From positions 1 through 64,000 of the forward strand of contig JAFAGM010000081.1 in NCBI GenBank assembly GCA_023422775.1: DNA of 64,000 bases. The letters run 5' to 3'. The position numbers and the translations under genes are program-made. The notes under the pieces are model-generated. The model was not told the origin of the DNA. It searched no databases and saw only the letters and a list, made by a program, of their open reading frames with translations. This document shows, piece after piece, positions 43,728 to 52,892 of this stretch; positions within the stretch are counted from its first letter, which is position 1; each line of letters opens with the position of its first letter. The stretch comes from Pseudomonadota bacterium (GTDB taxonomy: Bacteria > Pseudomonadota > Alphaproteobacteria > Rhizobiales > Xanthobacteraceae).

Positions 43728-44581
43728 CGGCTGAACCTGATTGGAACGGCGAGGATGATCGAGCCGCTGCCGACATTGGGCGGCGGCGCTGGTACCGGGC
43801 TGGCGCGGCGCGCGAGCGCGACGGCTTCAGTATCGAGAGCGGCATCGCCGGAGCCACGAACGAGACGTGCGCTGAGGACGCGGCCCGACCGGTCGATCGT
43901 GAAAGCGACGATGGCGGTTCCGGTGCCTGTCGCGCCGGGCGGAAAGCGTTTGTGACGGTTGAGGTGCGCCATCAACGCGCCGCGCCAAGATGCCGGCGAC
44001 ATCGAGGGATTGAGCGAGGCGCTGGCGAACGGTGCAGCGGCCCGGTCGGCGCGCTGTGCCTGTGAGGTTGGAGGCGCCGTCGTCTGCGGCGCGCGGTGCC
44101 TCTTCGGATCGCGCGGCTTCTTCTTTTCGAGGGTCTTCGGTTTGGGTGGAGGATTCTTGACTGGCTCGGGTTTGGGTTGCTCCGGCGCGGGACTGAGCAC
44201 CGCCTCGGCATTGGACTTTTCGGGAAGCTTCTCGATCGGCTTTTCGACCGTCTCCTGTTCGACAGGCTCTGGCACGTCTTCAGGCTTCTCGACCGGCTTC
44301 TCCGGCGTTTCGCGCACAGGCTCCATCTCCGCCTCAGCCATCTGGGGACCAGGCGCCACGTCCTCGGGCGGGGCCTCGGACGAAACCGCGAGCGGCGCGA
44401 GTTCGATCATTACCGCGGGCGGCGGTTCACCCGCCGCCATCGCAGGTTTCCAGTTCAACGTGATCCACGCACCGCCACCGTGCGCGGCGACCACAAACGC
44501 GACCGCCGCGGTCCAACGCAACGCCGAGAGCGTCGTGATCTTGTGGCCGGACCTCCCGTCGGGATCGCGCCAGTCAATCAT
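43724..44581 (-). CDS. tonB: TonB energy transducer (second copy)
   Basis: A 285-residue TonB. The N-terminal anchor lies at residues 22-42. A Glu/Pro/Lys-rich linker spans about 75-190 (for example EKPVEKPEDVPEPVEQETVE), and the C-terminal TonB domain covers about 200-285 (HLNRHKRFPPGATGTGTAIV and GRVLSARLVRGSGDAALD). It overlaps exbD by 4 bp upstream and the ialB-like gene downstream, forming the motor complex for the iron receptor encoded at 48416. Confidence 0.9.
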   Translation of the reverse strand: MIDWRDPDGRSGHKITTLSALRWTAAVAFVVAAHGGGAWITLNWKPAMAAGEPPPAVMIELAPLAVSSEAPPEDVAPGPQMAEAEMEPVRETPEKPVEKPEDVPEPVEQETVEKPIEKLPEKSNAEAVLSPAPEQPKPEPVKNPPPKPKTLEKKKPRDPKRHRAPQTTAPPTSQAQRADRAAAPFASASLNPSMSPASWRGALMAHLNRHKRFPPGATGTGTAIVAFTIDRSGRVLSARLVRGSGDAALDTEAVALARRASPVPAPPPNVGSGSIILAVPIRFSR

Positions 44582-45051
44582 GGCTGCGCAGGGCCTCCGA
44601 TCTGGGACGCAGGCGCCGGACCTGTGATCTGTCCGATATCTTCTAACCCAACGAGCGCGATCTTCAGATACCCAGCCTGCCGCAGCAGGTTCATCACGCT
44701 CATCAGCTCGCGATAGGCCACGACGCCATCCGCGCGCAGGAAGATGCGCTGCTCCCGGTCGTTTCCGGTCTGCTGGTCGAGCGTGGCTTGCAGAGCCACT
44801 CGTGGTACGTCCTCATTACCGAGTGCGAGCGTCAGGTCCGGCTTCACGGTGAGGAACACCGGCTTGTCGGGTCGCGGCTGCTGCTGCGCGTTGGAAACCG
44901 GCAGGTCCACCGCGACATCTACGGTCGAGAGCGGTGCTGCCACCATGAAGATGATGAGCAGCACCAACATCACGTCGATGAACGGCGTGACATTGATCTC
45001 ACTCACTTCGGTGAGATCGCCATCCTGCGGGTCTTTGAGGGTGACGGCCAT
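44578..45051 (-). CDS. exbD: Biopolymer transport protein ExbD
   Basis: A 157-residue ExbD. The N-terminal region EVSEINVTPFIDVMLVLLII contains the membrane helix with the conserved functional Asp, followed by a periplasmic domain. The ATG at 45051 starts just downstream of the exbB stop; a GTG at 45072 in the same frame overlaps exbB. With ExbB it makes the proton channel that energises TonB. Confidence 0.92.
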   Translation of the reverse strand: MAVTLKDPQDGDLTEVSEINVTPFIDVMLVLLIIFMVAAPLSTVDVAVDLPVSNAQQQPRPDKPVFLTVKPDLTLALGNEDVPRVALQATLDQQTGNDREQRIFLRADGVVAYRELMSVMNLLRQAGYLKIALVGLEDIGQITGPAPASQIGGPAQP

Positions 45052-45055
45052 CACA

Positions 45056-46045
45056 TCACTCCGCCGCAGCACTTAGCGTAGAGGGTGTTGCAAGGGCGGA
45101 TTCGTTTGACGCAATTCCCTTTTCCTGCCGCTCCAGATCGCGGGAGAGATGCTGCAGAATCTCGCCGGACGCATCGGACAGGAGCGCTCGGTAGCCCGCG
45201 ATGGCGCGGGCAAACACATTGTAAATGATGACCGCGGGGATCGCGGCGACGAGGCCGAGCGCGGTCGCAAGCAGCGCTTCGGCGATGCCGGGCGCGACGA
45301 CGGCAAGGTTCGTGGTCTTAGCCACCGAAATACCGATGAAGGAGTTCATGATCCCCCACACCGTGCCGAACAGGCCGACGAAGGGCGCGGTTGCGCCGAT
45401 CGTTGCGAGCAGGCCGGTGCCGCGCGTCATGCTGCGGCCGGCGCTCGCCTCGATGCGCGACAGTGCGATGGCGAGGCGCTCTTTCACACCCTCGGCTGAA
45501 AGATCAGGCGAGCGCGTCAACTCACGCGTTGCCGCCTGCACGAGATCGGCCACGGGACCGCTGCGCGTCCATCCTGCCTCAATCGCTCTTGTCGCCTCAG
45601 TAAGGCTGTCGGCACGTTGCAGCTTGCGTGTCGCGCTGCGCGCCTTGCGTTTTGCTCCGGCGAGTTCAAGTGCCTTGGCGAACCACACCGTCCATGTCAC
45701 CAGCGATGCGAAGGCAAGTCCTACCATCACCGCCTTCACGACGATGTCGGCCTGCATGAACATGCCCCATGGCGACAGATCGTGCGGGAGCGTCGCCGGC
45801 GCTGCGGCCGTCTGAGGCGGTTCCGCCGCAGAGTCGACCGGCAACGGCGTGGCAGGCTGCTCTACCGCGGGCTCCGCCACAGCGGGGGCTTGCGGTAGAG
45901 CCATAGAAGGCTGCGGCGCGGATTCCTGATCCTGCGCCACAACAGGGTTAGAGACATTTACCGTCAGCAACAATGCCGTAACGAGCGTGCGCGCGATGCT
46001 GCCTGCTGCCCTCACCGTTGAATTGATCGCCGCATAATGGACCAT
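45056..46045 (-). CDS. exbB: Biopolymer transport protein ExbB
   Basis: A 329-residue ExbB of the longer, signal-peptide-bearing type. The leader (residues 1-36, VVAQ) is followed by an Ala/Pro linker and three membrane helices at about 105-125, 210-235 and 255-280, with motifs TGLLATIGATAPFVGLFGTV and GIAEALLATALGLVAAIPAV. The start at 46045 (MVHYAAIN) begins the signal peptide. A 135-bp gap separates it from the DUF3325 gene, so an extra promoter is possible. Confidence 0.9.
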   Translation of the reverse strand: MVHYAAINSTVRAAGSIARTLVTALLLTVNVSNPVVAQDQESAPQPSMALPQAPAVAEPAVEQPATPLPVDSAAEPPQTAAAPATLPHDLSPWGMFMQADIVVKAVMVGLAFASLVTWTVWFAKALELAGAKRKARSATRKLQRADSLTEATRAIEAGWTRSGPVADLVQAATRELTRSPDLSAEGVKERLAIALSRIEASAGRSMTRGTGLLATIGATAPFVGLFGTVWGIMNSFIGISVAKTTNLAVVAPGIAEALLATALGLVAAIPAVIIYNVFARAIAGYRALLSDASGEILQHLSRDLERQEKGIASNESALATPSTLSAAAE

Positions 46046-46180
46046 CGTTCTCTTTCTTGGGTGTTTGCTCTTTTTTCTGCTCCGGGATTGCCGCTGGCTG
46101 GCTAGCTCTGGAGGTCCTGAGCGGGCTGGCTTGCGGCGCACCTCCCGATAGGGAAGCTCGTTGAATCACTTCGGTCTGGC

Positions 46181-46525
46181 TCATTGATCGGACAATGTTC
46201 GAAGTCTGCGCAATGCATTCGGCCGAAGCGTTCTAACCAGCCCTGTCCCCGCAATTGCGTGGGGGCGGAACGCAAGCAGCAGCACAAGAACGATGCCGGC
46301 TGCGCTCAGCATGCCGAACCACAGCACCAGGCCGATGGACCAGCCCGCATGAATAATGCAAGCCGCCAACGCCGACGCGAGACTGGCAGTGCCTACGGCG
46401 CGCAAGAGAATTTGCGTGCGCTTGGACGCGGCGCGGTTCCACACCTGCCGGTGATGACGGTTCATCGCCAGCGCGAGCGCGACGAATCCGGCGTAGACAA
46501 GCATCAGGGCGATTAGTTCGATCAT
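46181..46525 (-). CDS. DUF3325 membrane protein
   Basis: A 114-residue protein with three hydrophobic segments (about 2-20, 42-62 and 65-88). The N-terminus LMLVYAGFVALALAMNRHH is typical of DUF3325, a family found beside PepSY and DUF3649 genes downstream of siderophore receptors. It overlaps the PepSY gene by 4 bp. Probably part of a siderophore reduction or release unit at the inner membrane. Confidence 0.85.
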   Translation of the reverse strand: MIELIALMLVYAGFVALALAMNRHHRQVWNRAASKRTQILLRAVGTASLASALAACIIHAGWSIGLVLWFGMLSAAGIVLVLLLAFRPHAIAGTGLVRTLRPNALRRLRTLSDQ

Positions 46526-48123
46526 TCTGCAGGTTCCACTTTGTTGACCGCCGCGAACGACAATAACGACCCGTGCTTGGCCGTCGTGCCGCGTGCTTTA
46601 CGAGACAACGCCCACGCGACGCAGCCGAACGCCGCGCCGAAGGCCAGCATGATCAGGTCGAAACCGGCCAGAACCCAATCGCCCTGCGGCAGCGTCACTC
46701 CGAGATGGCGGTTCGTCGTCAGAAAGTTCAATGCGGGCAGCAGCGCGTAGGCTGCCGCTGCAATCCACAACTGCTCGATCCACGCGCGCTGCACAGGGCG
46801 GAAGATTGGGTGCAGGAGCATTCCGGCCCATACAATGAACATCGCATGCGCTTCCCAGGCCACACGTCCGTCAAAACCGACGGGGATCAGCCGGTTGGCC
46901 CAGAAATAAGCCATAATCGCGATCAGCAATCCGACAATCGTGCCGATATTCAGCCGTTCGACGAGCATCAAGCCGAATGAGGGCTCGCCGGCACGCTTGA
47001 GTCTCTCGCGACGCTTGACGGTCCACAACACGAGCCCAGCACCAATCATCGCCGTGCCGGTCAGGCCGGACAGGAAATAGAGCCAACGGAGAACGGGGCC
47101 GGCAAACAGTCCTTCGTGCAGCCCCAGCAAAACGCCCCGTATCGCCTTTGGTGTTGATGGGATGCCTGACTGCACCTCTATCAACGCGCCGCTGACACCA
47201 TTGAAAACCATCGTCTCGATGCGACGTAGGGGACCTGACGGCGCTTGACTGATCGTCACCTGCGCCCGCGAGTCGCCGGGGTACAGGATCTCCAGACTGC
47301 GTACACGCCCATTGCCCCATTGTGCCTCCGCCTCGGCGAGCAGCGACGTGAGCGGTGTCAAGGGCGCCGGCGTATTGGCGCGCTTGGGGGGCGCGGGCCA
47401 GCCTTCCAGTTCATCGAAGTAGAGTCGTTGACTGTTCTCCCCAAAGCCGTATGTCGCGGTAATCACCGGCGCCATGTAGATATACGCAAAGAAGATCAGC
47501 CCCGAGTATGTGATCATCACATGGAAGGGCAACGCCATCACGGCGAGGACATTGTGCGCGTCAAGCCATGACCGCTGCCCCTTCCGTTGTCGGAAAGTGA
47601 AGAAGTCAGTGAAAAGTTTCCGGTGAACAATGATGCCGGTCAGGATCGCGACCAGCATGAACATGGTGGCGATCCCGACCAACCAGTACGAAATAGTTGT
47701 CGGCAGGTAGTGCAGCCTGTAGTGCATCTTATAAAGCAACTGCCCGCCGCCGGTCGCTCGCAGTTTCAAGGGCTCGCCTGAAATTGGGTCGAGTTGCTCA
47801 TTCCCGTTGGCCACGGCGGCATCGCGCCCGCTTCCCCGCCAAGATACACTCAAGCCGACTGCACCGCGATCTGCCGGCAGATTGATACGCCAGCGTTCGG
47901 CATCGGGCGCTTGCGTCCGCAGCCGTTCGACGGCCAGTTCCAGCATCTCGACCGTCTGCACCTGAGACGCTGGTGGCGGCAGTTCCGGGCGCATCCAGCG
48001 GTCGATCTCGACGTCGAAATAGCCCGCCGTGCCGGTGAGGAAGATGAAGAACAGCAGCCAGCCGAGCAGCAGTCCAGCCCAGGTGTGCAACCACGCCATC
48101 GATTGTCGGAATCCGCCCTTCAT
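46522..48123 (-). CDS. PepSY-associated TM helix protein (putative ferri-siderophore reductase)
   Basis: A 533-residue inner-membrane protein. The start region MKGGFRQSMAWLHTWAGLLL and the first helix GWLLFFIFLTGTAGYFDVEI are characteristic of the family, with further helices near 190-215, 355-380, 415-435 and 455-520 and conserved His residues (LHTW, GLHEGLF, HAMFIVWAG). Relatives such as FoxB/PiuB-like proteins help release iron from siderophores by reduction. It overlaps the genes on each side by 4 bp. Confidence 0.87.
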   Translation of the reverse strand: MKGGFRQSMAWLHTWAGLLLGWLLFFIFLTGTAGYFDVEIDRWMRPELPPPASQVQTVEMLELAVERLRTQAPDAERWRINLPADRGAVGLSVSWRGSGRDAAVANGNEQLDPISGEPLKLRATGGGQLLYKMHYRLHYLPTTISYWLVGIATMFMLVAILTGIIVHRKLFTDFFTFRQRKGQRSWLDAHNVLAVMALPFHVMITYSGLIFFAYIYMAPVITATYGFGENSQRLYFDELEGWPAPPKRANTPAPLTPLTSLLAEAEAQWGNGRVRSLEILYPGDSRAQVTISQAPSGPLRRIETMVFNGVSGALIEVQSGIPSTPKAIRGVLLGLHEGLFAGPVLRWLYFLSGLTGTAMIGAGLVLWTVKRRERLKRAGEPSFGLMLVERLNIGTIVGLLIAIMAYFWANRLIPVGFDGRVAWEAHAMFIVWAGMLLHPIFRPVQRAWIEQLWIAAAAYALLPALNFLTTNRHLGVTLPQGDWVLAGFDLIMLAFGAAFGCVAWALSRKARGTTAKHGSLLSFAAVNKVEPAE

Positions 48124-48419
48124 GGCCCGCTGGCCAGTTTGAGGAAGACCACGAGCGATCCAAACCCAATCGTCGGCAAGCCCAAGCCGATCCACATTCG
48201 TGATATCGAGCGCGCGCCGAAGGCCCAGAGAATTGCAGCGGCATAAACAGCGAAACTCAGCAGCAGACCCGACATTGCTGCCTCAGCGCGCGCCGTCGGA
48301 AGAATGTAGGAAAAAAACGTCGCGGAGACGGCTGCCAGGGCATAGCCGCCGAGTATAGCGGCCACCACGCGCTGGCTTACGGATGTGGCATGGCGCGTCA
48401 TTTGCGCGCGCGCCGTCAA
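48120..48419 (-). CDS. DUF3649 membrane protein
   Basis: A 99-residue protein with three hydrophobic segments (about 17-40, 45-65 and 72-94). Sequence VVAAILGGYALAAVSATFFS is typical of DUF3649, sometimes labelled iron transporter or PiuB component. It links the receptor (4-bp overlap) to the PepSY gene (4-bp overlap), so the whole receptor-DUF3649-PepSY-DUF3325 series is translationally coupled. Confidence 0.85.
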   Translation of the reverse strand: MTARAQMTRHATSVSQRVVAAILGGYALAAVSATFFSYILPTARAEAAMSGLLLSFAVYAAAILWAFGARSISRMWIGLGLPTIGFGSLVVFLKLASGP

Positions 48420-50923
48420 AAGTTGAAACTCGCCGAGAGTTTAAACGTCCGGGGCTCGCTTAGGATCAGCCTATCGGTGGCCTCCCAATAATTCGAGTTC
48501 AGGACGTTCTCAACGCCGGCACGGATGATGATGGGCTGACCGCCCGGCCGTTCAATGCGGTAGCGAGCACCGATATCCAGACGGGTCCAGGCTGGGACAC
48601 TTTGTGTGTTTGCCGTATCGACATAGACAGCGCCGTTGCGAATTACACGACCGGTCAGTGTGAAACCAGGAATGAACGGGGTGTCCCATTCCGCGCCGAG
48701 TACGCCGCGCCACAACGGAACTCCAGTCCCCCTATTGCCATCGTCGATTCCGCCGACGGTGTTTAACAGGACGGAATCGATGTACGAGATGCCACCTAGG
48801 ATGCGAAAGCCGGATGTGAACTCGCCGAACACGTTGAAATCGGCACCACGGTTGCGCTGCTCGCCGTTGATCCCAAAGACATTTGTCGCAGGATCTGTGT
48901 AGGAATTGGGAAGCGCGATCTGGTAAAATGCGAGCGTGGCGCCAAGAGTACCCAAATCGACCTTAACACCGGCCTCATATTGCTCCGCCTCATAAGGTGA
49001 GAAAGCTTGTCCGGCATTAGCTGTGCCCTGAGGTGCGATTGGACCACGCTGCAGACCTTGGATGTAGTTGGCATAGAGAGAGACATTTTGCCAAGGCTTG
49101 ACGACTAGTCCGACCGACGGCGTGACGGCGCTTTGGTCGAAGCTAGTCGTGACGGCACCGGTGACGAAGTCGAAATTGGTTGCCTTGATTTCTTGGAGAC
49201 GAGCTCCAACCGTCAATTGCACACGCTCATCAAGGACGGACAAGGTGTCGGCCAACACCATGCTCGACAACGTCTGGTCACTACTTTTCCTAACGCTGTC
49301 AAAGCCCGGCATAAGAGACAGATCAGGCGGCGGGCCGTACACGGGGTTATAAATATTGGAGACTGGGAACGGGTAGTTGGCACTGCCAGGATTGTACTTA
49401 TAGCCTTCATTGAAGGTCGTGTAGGCAAGCACGACTTGGTGCCGGATCGGCCCCGTGTCGAATTGCCCTCGCAGCCCACCTTCCAACGTCGTTTGGTTCA
49501 CCTTTTCCAGGCCGCCCAGAGTTAGATTGCCCGCCGCTAGGCCGCCTTGAGGATTAATAATGGTACGATTTGCCGTGAACTTGATGTGTTCCCGGTCGCT
49601 GCCGCCGACAGCGAGGAACGCTGTCCATTTATCCGTCAGGTCGTACTCGCCGCGCACAGTTCCGTAGTAAACGGCTGCATCGCTAAACTCGGACGGATCG
49701 AACCAATTGGTACGGTTGTTTGGCGCCGCAGGAACCGGCACACCGGCTGCTAGGCGGGTAATACGGCGAAGACCTTGTACATATTGCTTTTGGTATCCGA
49801 GATCGGCGGCCAAGCGCAAACGCTCCCCGCGATAATCAAGGCCGAGCGTCGCGAGCTGCTGCTCCCGGGACTGATGGTTAATCGGCGTATTGCCGTCGCG
49901 ATAGACGCCGTTAAAGCGTACGCCGAATTCCTTGTTCTGACCGAAACGCCGGCCGATATCGACATGGCCGCCGAACTGGGAATTCATTGTGTAGTCCGGC
50001 GTGATCTGTGTCAGTGGTTCGTCGCCTGCCCGCTTGGGTACGACGTTGATCACACCGCCCACATTCCCGACCATCCCGTTGAGCAAGGAACTGGGTCCCT
50101 TAAGCACCTCAATCCGCTCAAAGGATTCGACCATGACCGAATCGCCGGAAGCTGGCGCGATGCCTCTCAGGCCATTGAACAAGACGTCGCAGTTGCAAAC
50201 GCTAAAGCCGCGGATAATGAAACCGCTATGACCGGTTGAGGTATTATAGGTTGAAACAGATGGATCATTGTTCAGCACATCGCCGATGGAACGCGCCTGC
50301 TGATTCTCTATCGTCTTAGACGTGTAGTTGGTCTGGCTGAACGGCGTATTCATTATGTCGCGATTTCCAAGAACGCCGACTTGGCCGCCCCGCGCGACTT
50401 GCCCGCCCGGGTATTCCGGCGGGAGATTGCCGATCAGTGCATTCGGATTGCCGGCGCCCTGCACATCGATGGTATCGAGCGGGATCGCGCCAGGGGGCAA
50501 CGCGCCGGCAGCGGTCGCCCCGGGACCTTCGATGGCCACCGTATTCGCGTTAGTGAAGCGATAGGTCAGCCCGGTACCTGTAAGCAGGCGACTGAGCGCG
50601 GCCGCTGGAGGCAATGTGCCGCTCGCGCCAGGCGAATTGATGCCGCGGACGATCCCGGCATTGACGAATACCTGTACGCCGCTTGCGGTCGAAAAGCGCA
50701 CAAGTGCCTGCGACAGAGGTTGCGGCGAAATATCGAATGACGGCCGCGTGGACGCCGGTGCCGCAGCAGGACGAGTCTGCGAGAAGGCAGGAGCTTGCAG
50801 CGCGGAGATGGCGATCACCGCCGTCGTCACCATGAGGACGAATTTCAGCGAGCGCCCTTCCGGCTCCCGGTCGCATCTTGCATTTAGTCCCGCCCTGCTT
50901 GCTGGCGTTCCGTCTCTCTGCAT
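48416..50923 (-). CDS. TonB-dependent siderophore receptor with STN signalling domain
   Basis: An 835-residue outer-membrane receptor. The signal peptide region is residues about 25-50, the STN (secretin/TonB N-terminal) domain about 60-140 (FDISPQPLSQALVRFSTASG, then GTGLTYRFTNANTVAI), the plug about 190-310 (SIGDVLNNDPSVSTYN, GFIIRGFSVCNCDVLFNGL and RIEVLKGPSSLLNGM), and a beta-barrel ends in the aromatic FKLSASFNF. The STN domain signals to the FecR protein encoded upstream. The ferric ligand cannot be told; the fold is of the ferrichrome/pyoverdine class. Confidence 0.92.
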   Translation of the reverse strand: MQRDGTPASRAGLNARCDREPEGRSLKFVLMVTTAVIAISALQAPAFSQTRPAAAPASTRPSFDISPQPLSQALVRFSTASGVQVFVNAGIVRGINSPGASGTLPPAAALSRLLTGTGLTYRFTNANTVAIEGPGATAAGALPPGAIPLDTIDVQGAGNPNALIGNLPPEYPGGQVARGGQVGVLGNRDIMNTPFSQTNYTSKTIENQQARSIGDVLNNDPSVSTYNTSTGHSGFIIRGFSVCNCDVLFNGLRGIAPASGDSVMVESFERIEVLKGPSSLLNGMVGNVGGVINVVPKRAGDEPLTQITPDYTMNSQFGGHVDIGRRFGQNKEFGVRFNGVYRDGNTPINHQSREQQLATLGLDYRGERLRLAADLGYQKQYVQGLRRITRLAAGVPVPAAPNNRTNWFDPSEFSDAAVYYGTVRGEYDLTDKWTAFLAVGGSDREHIKFTANRTIINPQGGLAAGNLTLGGLEKVNQTTLEGGLRGQFDTGPIRHQVVLAYTTFNEGYKYNPGSANYPFPVSNIYNPVYGPPPDLSLMPGFDSVRKSSDQTLSSMVLADTLSVLDERVQLTVGARLQEIKATNFDFVTGAVTTSFDQSAVTPSVGLVVKPWQNVSLYANYIQGLQRGPIAPQGTANAGQAFSPYEAEQYEAGVKVDLGTLGATLAFYQIALPNSYTDPATNVFGINGEQRNRGADFNVFGEFTSGFRILGGISYIDSVLLNTVGGIDDGNRGTGVPLWRGVLGAEWDTPFIPGFTLTGRVIRNGAVYVDTANTQSVPAWTRLDIGARYRIERPGGQPIIIRAGVENVLNSNYWEATDRLILSEPRTFKLSASFNF

Positions 50924-51057
50924 CGCCCCACCCGCTTGTCCCGCGAACGGCGGGAATACGAAGGGCGTTACTTCAAGCCCTCATAAGGTTCGACACTTGA
51001 GAGGGCGAAACTAATGATCGGCGGGACAGAAATATTTTCAGTTCAGTTTAGAAGGTA

Positions 51058-51987
51058 TCAAACTGAATAGACGAGCGTGAGCAACGGACCCGCCTGAAGA
51101 ATCCGGATTGGCAGCGTGTCTGCGAGTGTTTGCAACGCGTTATCAGGCTGCTTGCTGCTGAAGATCGCGGTGACCGGGATGTCTCCGAGGCTACCGTCCG
51201 CCAGGACGATCCGGCCGCGACGGTAACGTTCGATCTCCGCCAGCACGCGCCGCAAGGGGACGTCCTGAAAGATGATCTGGTCCCGCCGCCACGCTTCCGC
51301 TGTGGCGAGGTCGGCCTGCGCCAGCGCGGCCGGCCCCCGCCTCGTGAAGCTGACCTGCCAGCCCTGCTCAACCTTCATCGCGGGAAACGCCCCACGCACC
51401 ATCACCGCATTCTCGCTGACCACGACGGTCACGAGTTCGTCGACGTATTTAACGTCGAACCGTGTGCCTAGCGCCTGCATGGCCCCGTCCGCCGCATCCA
51501 CCGTGAAAGGGCGTGCTGGGTTGTCTTTGACCTCGAAGAATCCCTGCCCGCGATGGAGCCTGACTTGCCGCTCCGCCGGCGTGAAATCCACCGAGAGCGC
51601 CGAGTAACTGCCAAGTTCAACGGAGCTTCCATCATCGAGCGGAACAGTTCGCCGTTCGCCGATATCGGTGGTGTAATCCGCAAAGAGATCGTCGCGGTTA
51701 CGGAGATAGAGCGCGCTCGCGCCGATCAACGCGACCGCGCTGCCGAGGATCACGTTGCGGCGGCTGAACGCGCCTTGTGAACGGCGCAGCCGCTCGAGCT
51801 CGGGTTTGACGATATCGAATCGCTTCCATAGCGCTTCGGCATGCGCCAGCGCGGCGCCGTGGGCCGGATCCTCGGCCAGCCAAGCCTGAAAGGCCCGGTG
51901 ATCTTCAGCAGTGGCCTTCTCGTCCCGCATCCGGACGAACCACTCCAACGCCTCCAAGACCACCGGATCTGTCGATTCTTCCCGCAT
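51058..51987 (-). CDS. fecR: FecR family anti-sigma regulator
   Basis: A 309-residue inner-membrane regulator. The N-terminal DUF4880 domain (residues about 8-50, ALEWFVRMRDEKATAEDHRA, then FQAWLAEDPAHGAAL) binds the sigma factor. A membrane helix lies at about 77-94, followed by a periplasmic FecR domain (VPLDDGSSVELGSYSALSVD) and a C-terminal STN-contacting domain. It transmits receptor occupancy to the FecI sigma factor encoded 114 bp upstream. Confidence 0.9.
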   Translation of the reverse strand: MREESTDPVVLEALEWFVRMRDEKATAEDHRAFQAWLAEDPAHGAALAHAEALWKRFDIVKPELERLRRSQGAFSRRNVILGSAVALIGASALYLRNRDDLFADYTTDIGERRTVPLDDGSSVELGSYSALSVDFTPAERQVRLHRGQGFFEVKDNPARPFTVDAADGAMQALGTRFDVKYVDELVTVVVSENAVMVRGAFPAMKVEQGWQVSFTRRGPAALAQADLATAEAWRRDQIIFQDVPLRRVLAEIERYRRGRIVLADGSLGDIPVTAIFSSKQPDNALQTLADTLPIRILQAGPLLTLVYSV

Positions 51988-52101
51988 GGCCCGTTCCTAC
52001 CAGCAGGAGGGAGCCGTTTCGACACCCGGATCGGTGCGAAACCGCAACCTCTCTTTATAATGACACTTGAGAACGGGCAGGTAGGGATCGCCGGACGGCA
52101 A

Positions 52102-52611
52102 TTATTTTCGCCCGAGGCGCCGATCGAGGTCGGCCAGAGCACTGACGATCTGCGTGATGACGGTATTTCGCGAAACGCCCTGGCGGACGGCGATCTCGTC
52201 GTAAGTCAGATCCTCGAACTTGTGCAGAATGAAGGCTTCCCGCCGCCGGGGTGGCAAAGTGGCCACGGCTTGGATGACACGGCGTAGCTCGCAGCGATAG
52301 ATCGCCGCCATTTCCGGCGATGGTCTTGTGTCGGCGATGGCGAGGAAATCCGCTTCCGGAAGCTCGACCTCGGCACGCAGCGACGTGTTCCGTATATGAT
52401 TGAGCGCGAGGTTGCGGGCCGTGGTGGCGAGATAAGCGGGAATATCGGCAACGTTGCCGTGTTCCGCATTGTCCATCAGCTTGACGAAAGCCTGTTGGAC
52501 GAGGTCATCGGCCGTTGTTTTGTTTCTGACGAGACGCTTGACGAGTCGCTGCAGCCGCCCTTGTTCGGCGGCATACAGATCAGCGATATTAATCGCACGG
52601 GCACTCATCAA
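52102..52611 (-). CDS. fecI: ECF sigma factor, FecI type
   Basis: A 169-residue sigma-70 family protein. Region 2 covers about residues 20-80 (TADDLVQQAFVKLM and DIPAYLATTARNLALNHIRN) and region 4 about 110-160 (LPPRRREAFILHKFEDLTYD then GVSRNTVITQIVSALADL). With the FecR protein and STN receptor it makes a cell-surface signalling circuit that turns on the receptor when ferric ligand is present. It is the first gene of the iron cargo in transcription order. The region upstream to 52740 is relatively AT-rich, fitting a Fur-controlled promoter, though no convincing Fur box was identified. Confidence 0.9.
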   Translation of the reverse strand: MMSARAINIADLYAAEQGRLQRLVKRLVRNKTTADDLVQQAFVKLMDNAEHGNVADIPAYLATTARNLALNHIRNTSLRAEVELPEADFLAIADTRPSPEMAAIYRCELRRVIQAVATLPPRRREAFILHKFEDLTYDEIAVRQGVSRNTVITQIVSALADLDRRLGRK

Positions 52612-52770
52612 ACCTACTCGGACGCGGTCTTTGCGAAGTGACTGCGCAAGCAGGCCTACTTGATCGTAAATTACCCCGCAATCTCAATAATTTAGATAGA
52701 TTCTAAGCTCGACGACATTAGAGTTTTGATTGCATCTACGCGATCCCCGTAAGTAATTGTCATCAGGTGT

Positions 52771-52857
52771 TTATCTCGCGATGCTGAAGTCTTCGGATTT
52801 CGGCACAGCCTTGCGGCCGCCAAAGAGTGACGTCCCCATGTTGCGGCGCGGCAACAT
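52771..52857 (-). CDS. Possible 28-residue peptide after the ribbon-helix-helix gene
   Basis: A short frame starting MLPRRNMGTSLFGGRK has a strong Shine-Dalgarno sequence (AAGGAG, 8 bases before ATG) and begins 35 bp after the preceding gene's stop. It lies exactly where the transfer operon is interrupted by the iron cargo. It could be a real small gene or the 5' fragment of a gene cut by the insertion. No domain was recognised. Confidence 0.35.
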   Translation of the reverse strand: MLPRRNMGTSLFGGRKAVPKSEDFSIAR

Positions 52858-52892
52858 GTGAGGGTCTCCTTGTCGGCACGAAGAACGCCGCT

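Noticed and set aside
45948..46184. 78-codon frame starting at the DUF3325 stop, N-terminus reminiscent of HemP
   Set aside because: The start overlaps attractively (ATGA), but the conserved HemP core is absent and the frame runs about 100 bp into exbB.
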